A stretch of DNA of 64,000 nucleotides, taken from Paramacrobiotus metropolitanus (Eukaryota > Tardigrada > Eutardigrada > Parachela > Macrobiotidae). The first letter of the stretch is position 1. Each line of letters opens with the position of its first letter. Below the pieces are notes generated by a model, which had not been told where the DNA came from, did no database searches, and saw only the letters and a list, made by a program, of their open reading frames with translations. Shown in pieces: positions 56,668 to 64,000 of this stretch. The position numbers and the translations under genes are program-made. The stretch spans positions 1-64,000 of the forward strand of contig NW_026570427.1 of assembly GCF_019649055.1 (NCBI RefSeq), read 5' to 3'.

Positions 56668-58344
56668 ATGGAGGGATCAGCGACTGAACCATTCGCTGTT
56701 TCTGCTGAAGAAAGCAAGAGTGCCCTGGAACAGCCATCCAGCAGTAATGGTACTGTGAAAAGCCGAAGAAAAGGTATGTTGAATGCAGCTGATTTTGCTG
56801 TAATGTTGCAAAAAGCAAATTACGTTAATCCGCCTGTAATTCAGTGGCATGTGCTAGAAGGAAAAAATTTGGAAAATTTTTTCAATAAGTGGAAAATCCT
56901 TTTGCCGCGTTCGGGTGAATTGAGTCAGTAATGGCTTAATTTTGATTCGGGTAAAATTAATCGTAAACCTCCTGGTTTTGATGTGTGGATTCAGAACGGT
57001 AGAAAGGTTCCTACTCGTTTAACTGTGCATGTAAACTTAGTTGATTACGATGATGAATTTGGCACGGATTTGCATGCCGTATGGATGCAATACGTCGAAG
57101 CAAGAATGCAGGTTTCTGCACCCGGCACTGGTGCAGCTGTGAGTGAGTCAGCAGTTCTGAGTGGCAGTGCTCTGGTAGCGCTGCTAGATGAGATTGCTGA
57201 TAAGCGGCTTAGCTTAGTCAGTGCAGATAGCCTTCTTGCAGATGCTCAGAACCTTCAGGTAGCAGATCAGTCTACATTAGAAAATGCCGATGATCCAGGC
57301 CTCAATTTTTCTGCAGCTGATTTTTTCGCACAACAATTAAATGGAAGTTTAATTGATAATGAGCATGTTGAAATTGAGGTTAATGACAATGTTTTGGACA
57401 AATCATTGTCAGATGCAATTGATGCTTTGGAAAGGTCAAATGCTTATTTGATTAATACGACAGTAATTAATCAGTCTGGGAAAGCGGATGTGGCGTCAGC
57501 ACAGTATGCTGATCTGGATCGAAAGTATAATCAGGTGGTATCTGATTATGTTCAGCTAAAGAACGATTATGATTGCATTCATGCAGACGCTACTGCACTG
57601 AAATCTGAATTGCAAAGTGTCGGTAAGAAGAATGCTGATTTAATTTCTCTGAACGATAAATTAGTTGTTGAGCGTAATACTGCTAACGCGCTGTTGCAGA
57701 AAGCAGAAAGAGGTTTAGCAGCGGAGCGTGCTAAATTTAAAGCCGATCGCGATAAATTGCAGAAGGTTCTCAATGACAATTGTGAATTGCTGAAGCAGAA
57801 GTATGATAAATTTTTGTCTGAAAAGAAAACTTTTGAAAACGTTTCGAAATTTAACCGTGAGCGCAGCCAGTACGTTGGCCAGGGAGGAGTGGCCAATAAA
57901 CCTGCCTTATCGGTCATGAATCAGTCACGTGTGCATGGTGCACCTGTCCTAGGTGTACAGCCGGAAGTGCGTATACATGGTGATGTATCGCCAGTTCATT
58001 CAGATGTTGGTTCGGTAATCTCGGAAGCAGTGAGGTTACAGTTAAACGCTCTGGAAGAGCGCGTGAAAGGTGTTGAGCGGAAGCAGCAGGTTCAAAACGA
58101 TAAGCTGGAGAGTTACAGGGTTATGCGAAGTCATGTACATGACTTGCAGGTACGGCTCGGTGAGTCGCGTACTCCCTCTCCGACGTTGTCTGATGTGAAT
58201 ACTGTTGTGTTTAATAACCTGCAACTGAAGCTGGAACAGCTGGAAAAAAGGTTGAAGGAACAGGAAGAGAAAGGCAAAGGGACTTTACCTTTCGATATGG
58301 ATAAGTTTGCAAGTGCAATGAAAGGTGCTTTAAATCTGACTTAA
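56668..58344 (+). pseudogene. Gag N-terminal ORF with coiled coil, one in-frame stop
   Basis: ATG at 56668. The frame is open to TAA at 58342..58344 except for one TAA at 56929..56931. The head is short and basic (SRRKGMLNAADFAVM). The middle and C-terminal half are heptad-rich coiled coil (LQSVGKKNADLISLNDKL, LEERVKGVERKQQ, LKLEQLEKRLKEQEEK). Coiled-coil segments before the capsid domain promote particle assembly in many gag proteins; here that is inference. The final stop overlaps the next start as TAATG. Confidence 0.6.
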
Positions 58345-59405
58345 TGTATCCTGAAAAATTTGATGGTAAAACTGATACGAATAAAATTGGACATTTTATT
58401 CTTAGTGTTGACAATTGTAAGAATCACAATGGCTGGGAAGACAGTGACGTTATTGACAAGTGTCTGTCACGTTGTCTGACCGGAACGGCTTTGACTTGGT
58501 ATCTGGATAAGCATGCCTGTCATAAAGGCAAGAAGTGGTCGGTTTGGAAAGAAATGTTGCGAAATCATTTCTCGGATGAAACTGATTTGATGGCAGTGCG
58601 GGATGAAATTAGCAATAAGAATTTTGCTAGTGATGATACGCCTAATTCGTATGTGGATTGGTTTACGACGTCATTTAAGAAGTTGAACTTGAATGAGTCA
58701 GAACGCGTTTATTACCTGAAGCAAGGTTTGAAAAAGTATTGCTTTGGTTGGTACAAGTATATGGAAGAACACGATGTCAAAAGTGTTGAGAAATTCCTTG
58801 ATGGATTGAAATTACAGTTTAAGTTGCGTAACAATGAACAGAATCGGTTCATTGTTGACAAGTCAAAAGGCAGCAGTGTGGTTGGTTACTGACGGAAGTA
58901 CAGTAGCTGGAAAGTCTGTGAGAAGAACAGTGGTGCATCTGGTTCTGATGCTCCAGGAAAACTGAAGATTGATTATGCGAAGCGGTTCTTTCCTGACGGA
59001 AGTCCAATCTGCTTCAAGTGCCATGGTGCACATGTGAGCAGTAAATGTACAAGCACTGCGGCGCGTAAGCCTATTATGGCTGAACCGCCACAACAGTTGA
59101 TAAAGGATTACATGTTGAAAAAGGTTACGAAACCGGAAGTTAAACGCATTGAATTAGTGCGTCCAGTTATTAAGATTAATAATGTGGAGGTGATTCGTAC
59201 ATTACGTAATAATGTACCAGTGAGTGGGCAAGACTGCATTAGAGGCGTCAAGCCCCGTGTGCACTTCAGCTCGTTACGCAAAGAGAGCAGGCAGCCGCTT
59301 TGCAGTGGGGGTGCCACGTGCGAACAGCCGTGTACCGGTGGTGCATTGTCTAGTTCTCAGTTTGAAACGCGTGTTTACTGGCGTAAACAACAAAGTTACG
59401 TGTAA
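58344..59405 (+). pseudogene. Gag capsid/nucleocapsid ORF, one in-frame stop
   Basis: ATG at 58344 overlaps the previous stop. The capsid region matches the Retrotrans_gag pattern (YPEKFDGKTDTNKIGHF, LTGTALTWYL, YLKQGLKKYC). TGA at 58890..58892 replaces what would be an Arg codon. The frame then continues with a zinc knuckle CFKCHGAHVSSKC (CX2CX3HX4C, one residue short of the standard spacing) at about 59010. Then a segment INNVEVIRTLRNNVPVSGQD has the layout of a retropepsin start but no catalytic Asp-Thr/Ser-Gly. Ends at 59405. Confidence 0.6.
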
Positions 59406-60240
59406 AGGTGGGAATGAATAAAGTGTTGGACTAATTGTAGTGAGCTGCAGCTGTGATATCAACAGTACTGTTGATTGTCATGCTCCATCACGCTCATACA
59501 ATTTGGGTAGATTAATCAGGGTCTGGTTAATTGAGAAGATGCAGCATAAGATAATGTTGTAATTTTGAATTAAAATGAATATACCATGTCACGGCGTATT
59601 TATTTTTTTGCGTTGAGTGCTGTGGAAACAGTACTTAGTGTGTTCCGGTGGAACGCACTGGAGGGCAGTTAGGTGAACCAATGAGGCAGTGCAGTTCATT
59701 TAGCTGTGTGTGCTGATAATTTGCTAGTGGCAAATTGTTTTGATTTAAAATTGCAGCAGTGTTGCAGTTTTGTTTGAGAAATTCAGGAGTCCTGAGTTTC
59801 GGATGATCTTGTGCGTTTACGACTGCAAGTGTAGACTTGCAGTGGGGGTAAATTGCCCTATGAGAATGGATTCTGTGTTGTGTGTGTTGAAGGCATTCAG
59901 TTCTGATGCTTTCATATGGCATGTCTGGAGTTTGTGGATGGACTGTCTGGACTAATGATACGTGTGGATGACTGCTTGACTGGAGGTAGAGGATGGATGG
60001 ATTCGTGGATCGGGACGTGGAATCGTTGGACGCTTGAGGACCTGCGGTGGACTGACATTCTCGTTCTGGAACGGACCACCGATGGAGTTCCTCGTGTTGG
60101 CGTCTGGATTCTGCGTGGAATGCGTGAGGATCCACAGGAAGATGGTAGTTTTCCTTTTGATTGTGTTTTCCTGGTGTTATCAATAATTAGTGCTAATTAT
60201 TGTTTTCGTGTTTTTGATTAACGCGGTCGTTAATTCGTAT
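59406..60240 (+). other. Retrotransposon 3' non-coding stretch
   Basis: No pol-like reading on the + strand. A 182-codon open frame on the - strand (60183..59635) shows no family features and is taken as chance. Contains a second GCAGTGGGGGT at 59839. Confidence 0.5.
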
Positions 60241-60250
60241 GCAGTGGGGG
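60241..60250 (+). promoter_or_regulatory. Polypurine tract
   Basis: GCAGTGGGGG immediately before the 3' LTR, the expected site of plus-strand priming. Confidence 0.55.
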
Positions 60251-60691
60251 TGACATAATTGGTATTATGTTGTACGAGTTTACGGTGCGCATGTATGTGT
60301 GTTCCCTGTTGTACTAGCGATGACGTATTGCATCCGTGTTATTATCGGTAGCCTCCGATCAGAAGCTGCGCTTCGTCGTCGGCTAGCATTCGGCATTACG
60401 GTGTGACTGAGTTGGAGTGAACATCAATAAGATTAAAACGAGTAACATCATTGTGATCCTGTTGGTGTTTGTGCTGTGAGTGACCTTCGTTTAGGGAAAG
60501 CAGTAGTGTGTACCTAGGCGGAAGTTACAGTGTGGTATTCCTGTAGTGTGGTAGTGAGTGTGGTGAGAGTGTGTTTGTGGCACCTGTTGTCTACGGAAGT
60601 GGGCAACAGAACCAACACCAATCTCCAGAGTTCCTTCTCTGCTGACTACGGTCAGGTTGGTAGTAATACACGCGGTGCGTGTATTATGTTA
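60251..60691 (+). repeat. 3' LTR
   Basis: Direct copy of 55723..56161, followed by the CCAC target duplication. Confidence 0.88.
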
Positions 60692-60959
60692 CCACACACC
60701 CATAGTTTCAAAACCAAAGCGTTAGCAGAGAAAATAAAAGTGGCCCGTATATATCCGGGCTTCCGGTTTTTCTTAGCCTTTGCCATCGTGGCAGTGTTAC
60801 CAGCCACACAACCCCATGTGAGCTATTTTAAGATACAGCCTGGCGTGAACGAGATCATTAGCCACAAAAAGAACTGAGAGAATATCATTTAGCTCTATAT
60901 TTGGGCAAAAAATGATTTGAATCTATAGATTTTCCGTCTTCTCGGCATCTCTTGCTATG

Positions 60960-61190
60960 TCGTGTTAATGTTCTTATTGAGTAATCTATGGATATGAACG
61001 TTTCCAGAAGCTTCTTAATGTGGATGTTTACCCGAATGTGGCTATAAAAGCGCCAAGCCTGCTAATGCTAGATGGTCTACTCTGGTTTAGTCTACTGGAA
61101 GTCATCTAAGCAGCAGTCACTTGAAGTCTTGAACGATGTTTCGTAAATAAAGTCTCAAAATCCACCTCGGGATTTCTACGTTAGACTTAG
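60960..61190 (+). promoter_or_regulatory. LTR-like promoter/polyadenylation stretch (possible solo LTR)
   Basis: TATAAAAGCG at about 61043 followed 100 bases later by AATAAAG (61146). The compact TATA-to-AATAAA spacing is typical of a retroelement LTR. The ends are not defined. Confidence 0.25.
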
Positions 61191-61724
61191 CTAGGTACAG
61201 GGCCTGGGGCAGCTCATAACGTTAGCGGAGTTTATAACGTAACAGCAGCCGCGCCGACCTCCTGGGATTCAGAGTAACTACAGAGTAATTATGGACACAT
61301 TGGCATTCATCTCTGTTTAGATGGACACATATCGGTTCCTCTCCCGAGATATGGCACGAGTTAGGGCATACAAATTATATGACACGAGTACATCCACAGA
61401 CTAACCACTGTATCTGTAATGTATCCTGCTGTATCCACTGGTTTCTTGCAGAAATACGCTCTCGTAATATTGCATCAAGCGTTTACGGTCCATACTTAAT
61501 GAAAGCCGACTTATCCGTAAATTCTAAACTCATCTGCGCGAAAGTGCTCTCACAGTTTGTCCTGTTTAATGGCAATAAAATCGCTGCATCCTTACTGCAT
61601 CCTATGCTGTAGCGCTGTATTCTATTTGTTCTAGATAGCTGACCTTTTGAGTTTAAGTGAAAATTACAGCTTGCTTGGAAAAGTATATCAATAAAGTTCA
61701 CTGGCTAGAATGACACAGTACGGG

Positions 61725-61935
61725 CCGTAGGATACAGTGATACAGCATAGTATGCAGTAAAGATACAGCGATGCAGCCTAGGATACAGGAAGAATACAGC
61801 GATACAGCACGGAATACCATAAGGATACAGCATTGGATAGAGCAAGGATACAACGATATAGCATAGGATACAGTAAGGATACAGCGATACAGCATAAGAT
61901 ACAGTAAGGATACAACATCAAATGCAGTAAGAACA
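61725..61935. repeat. Degenerate ATACAGCGATACAGCA tandem repeat
   Basis: Short units of GGATACAG(C/T)(G/A)ATACAGCA type repeated about eight to ten times with many substitutions. The hydrophobic open frames on the - strand (LLYLMLYRCIL-like) are translation of the repeat, not a gene. Confidence 0.65.
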
Positions 61936-63044
61936 TTGCGTACTGGTGTCCTATGTTTACCTTGTGGCCACACCTGAGCCCTAACTGAGATATTCTATAT
62001 CGGTTCCGACTCGCAGCCACGACCAATGGAACGTCTTATCGCATGGTCAAATCGTTTCGATGTGCCTGTGAACAATCTGGAATACCTATATCCATGTACG
62101 TAGTGGAAAATCTGTCTGTTCAGAAAAAGCTGACCACTCCCTAGTCCATACACTAAATAAAATAGAGAGATAAAACGCAATAAAAAGAGAGATAAAACGC
62201 AATACCAGATAAAAAACCGGTATTTTTTGGGAAAAGTCACAAAGTGTGCTGACTGTATAACGCCATGCCAGCATCTGTTTTTCTGTTAAAACATAAAGTC
62301 GTTCTCTAAACAAGTCAGTTAAAAAATTGAGTACTTCGAACGGATAGAAGTGTCACACAGTTGTGGGTTTTGAAAACTGGGCCAAAATAAATTTTGACAT
62401 GATTTCATTTGTCGCCTTTGTACTTACACGAACAAGGTTTAATTTTTTTAAAAACGGTTTATTAATTTCGGTAGCTGATAAAATTGCCTATCGAACGATA
62501 GCATGATGCTTACTGTACAATGAGTTATTCGTGAGAAAGAAACCAAAAATGAGAGGGCCATTCTGTTCAGCCACCCGCTATATTACTTAAACCATATTGC
62601 TTCAGAACAGTAGAAATCAAGTCCTGTCTCCAATTTTTCCGGGGGCCTGCACAGTTCCCTGTAGCAGTGCTTTACACTATGGTATAAAAACAGAAAGTGA
62701 GACTTTCTGTTGGATTAGTGTAAACGGCTTGTACCCTGCACGGTCTATGGGAAATCTGTAACCAAATTGTTACACGCACGTGATTGGCACAATTTAGGGG
62801 CGTGGTTTAAGTGCTGTATAAAAAGCTGATGGCCCCGTCTACACATTGCGCAGACAGGCGATTCAACCTAGTGCTGGGGAAGTGATCGCACTGGCCGTGT
62901 TCCTTTTGAAACTGTTTCTTCTACCGATGAAATAAATAAAATTATAAATAAAAAGCAGATGCATGTTTCGTACGCTCATTTTAGCACTCATTCCTCGTGA
63001 ATTACGAAGATTCTTGATGCAGATATATAATAATTCAACGGGAA
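61936..63044. other. Intergenic; promoter-like stretch near 62815
   Basis: TATAAAAAGC at 62816 and AATAAA at 62929 and later, again about 110 bases apart. An inverse copy of the GGGTGGCTGAACAGAATG repeat lies near 62575. A direct duplication of AGAGAGATAAAACGCAATA is at 62161 and 62185. No gene is seen. Confidence 0.3.
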
Positions 63045-63258
63045 TAAAACAAGTTACAAGTAGTACTTATATGTTTTTCTCGTGAACTTGAGCATAGGTT
63101 TATTGCCAACGGTTTACATGGAGTTCCTATCCGACTATGCTATGTCTACGAGACAGAAAGCTGGCTGGAAATTGAACTGTTCGCCATGAGCAGCCATGTG
63201 TTTGGTATTAAAAAGTTTAGAATTATTTCTACGCATTTTGGTATGAAATCTGCATAGG
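63045..63258 (+). other. Unidentified coding-like stretch
   Basis: An open reading without a convincing start ATG, ending TAG at 63256..63258. It includes EHRFIANGLHGVPIRLCYVY and ESWLEIELFAMSSHVFGIKK, which look protein-like in composition and pattern. It could be an exon or a relic. No family recognised. Confidence 0.25.
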
Positions 63259-64000
63259 TGTATATCCAAATTCACGAAGCGCGGGCGTTAGGAAGTACAT
63301 AGCTCATGATAGCTGACAGCTTTATGTGATCTTGAATTTTTAACCATATTTACTGGTGGCGTGTTGTTGCGAAGCTAATCCATAAATCAGAGTCAAACTG
63401 CATTTGTATGTTAGGCTTACGAGGAACTTGGAATGACTTCGGCTCACACTGGTTACCACAAATTACCACAAATAGCCACTTGTATAGCATCAGAAGACTT
63501 CTGAATTTTTTCTCTATCTTTCTAGACGTTGGTTTAAAAGTTTCAAAAGAAACTGAACGAGATGCGAGCGTTAAAATTACAGTAACGTGCAAGTCGCTTG
63601 CAACAATCAGCCCTTAGCCACGCACTTACATACACCTAACTGTCAGCTGTGTACGGTTGCACTTTGCGTGCTTGGTGGGAAGACTGGTTGGGCAAGTGTT
63701 GTATGAGTTTACAATGGCGCAAAACAGTCCATTTTCGTGAACAAAGTAATAAAAACAGCAGTTGCAACTAATGAATTCGTTATCGTTCACTAATGTCTAG
63801 ATGTGAATTAAGATCATTTTTTTGTGATGGGCTCGTGATTTTTGCCCCTGAATGACAAATTTCCCGTCATTCAGTAGGGAGGGTGGCTACGGGACCTAGT
63901 CTGGTAGATTGTTGTTCTCCAGAGGCTGTGTGGTGGCAGCTGTCCCGTAGACATCCAGCGACACACCAGTGGATTTCTCGTAAGTCCCTCAGTTTCAGCT
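63259..64000. other. Right-end intergenic stretch
   Basis: Contains a perfect 9-bp hairpin CTGAATGAC/GTCATTCAG (63848..63874), and inverted CTACGGGA/TCCCGTAG around 63885..63950. No gene is supported. Confidence 0.3.

Larger units (their letters stand above)
55723..60691 (+). mobile_element. LTR retrotransposon, gag only, non-autonomous
   Basis: Two direct LTRs (439 and 441 bp) bound a 4.1-kb interior with a 4-bp target duplication CCAC (55719..55722 and 60692..60695). LTR ends are TGACATAAT...ATTATGTAA or ATTATGTTA. A primer-binding site TGGCGCCCACCGG abuts the 5' LTR at 56162, and GCAGTGGGGGT abuts the 3' LTR. The gag region is Ty3/gypsy-like. I see no reverse transcriptase, RNase H or integrase, so it must depend on a helper. 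The LTRs differ at six substitutions and one 2-bp indel, so insertion was recent. Confidence 0.88.

Noticed and set aside
59635-60183. 182-codon open frame on the minus strand of the retrotransposon
   Set aside because: Antisense to the 3' non-coding stretch, His/Gln/Pro/Thr-rich without domain features; probably chance.
61698-62026. Hydrophobic membrane-like protein on the minus strand
   Set aside because: Its repeating LYRCIL-type pattern is a translation of the ATACAGCGATACAGCA tandem repeat.

Overview
The window is animal nuclear DNA. The clearest evidence is a complete insulin-receptor-type tyrosine kinase gene (21674..41253, + strand) split into 18 coding exons with GT/AG junctions and consistent phases. 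GC-rich exons are set in very AT-rich introns. Around it are other spliced genes for secreted or membrane proteins, several families of palindromic inverted-repeat transposons, a Polinton/adintovirus-type element, a non-LTR retroelement remnant and an LTR retrotransposon. A small ecdysozoan such as a tardigrade would fit, but nothing here proves the taxon.

Layout. 1..3877: the end of a Polinton-type element with convergent gene blocks: capsid and protease on +; minor virion protein, packaging ATPase, a 54-residue membrane protein and an unknown protein on -. 4999..5659: a small leucine-rich-repeat membrane protein gene. 7.2-11.2 kb: palindromic TTAA and TA elements and a tRNA-like relic. 11715..13411: a two-exon gene for a secreted protein with two Ig-like domains, with a TATA box and a 353-bp MITE in its intron. 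14.1-17.9 kb: an 824-bp element with 58-bp terminal inverted repeats, a 107-bp satellite (13 units) and a TTAA foldback. 19.9-20.0 kb: a CCAAT/GC-box/CRE cluster that may be the receptor promoter. 21.7-41.3 kb: the insulin receptor, with an 81-bp minisatellite of about 18 units in intron 12. 43.5-45.8 kb: a retroelement relic with a nested repeat, then a foldback built of simple repeats. 46118..50796 (-): a seven-exon gene I assembled from splice signals and phase (signal peptide, cysteine module, Thr/Pro/Cys mucin-like linker, CUB-like domain). 50.9-55.6 kb: more foldbacks. 55723..60691: an LTR retrotransposon with gag but no visible reverse transcriptase or integrase. 60.7-64 kb: repeats, promoter-like stretches and one unexplained coding-like stretch.

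How it works together. The receptor keeps every hallmark: two L domains, a furin-like Cys-rich region, fibronectin III domains with an insert carrying dibasic sites, a transmembrane helix, a juxtamembrane NPxY motif, and a kinase with the triple-tyrosine activation loop. Its short tail has almost no tyrosines, so signalling through a separate IRS-type adaptor is likely. Exon 2 as written is broken by one extra base and a 25-bp tandem duplication. Removing 26 nt restores a coding length divisible by three. Similar one-base shifts occur in the LRR gene, the CUB gene and nearly every Polinton gene, so assembly indel error is a serious alternative to pseudogenisation.

Most novel observations: several receptor introns appear to have grown by tandem duplication of their own 3' splice junction, including the first bases of the next exon. 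This left decoy acceptors and, in intron 17, a ready-made in-frame 30-nt cryptic exon. Also notable are the new EB/mucin/CUB gene, the gag-only LTR element with a split gag (TAATG overlap) and three identical polypurine-like motifs, and a tiny PPxY-plus-membrane-segment protein in the Polinton.
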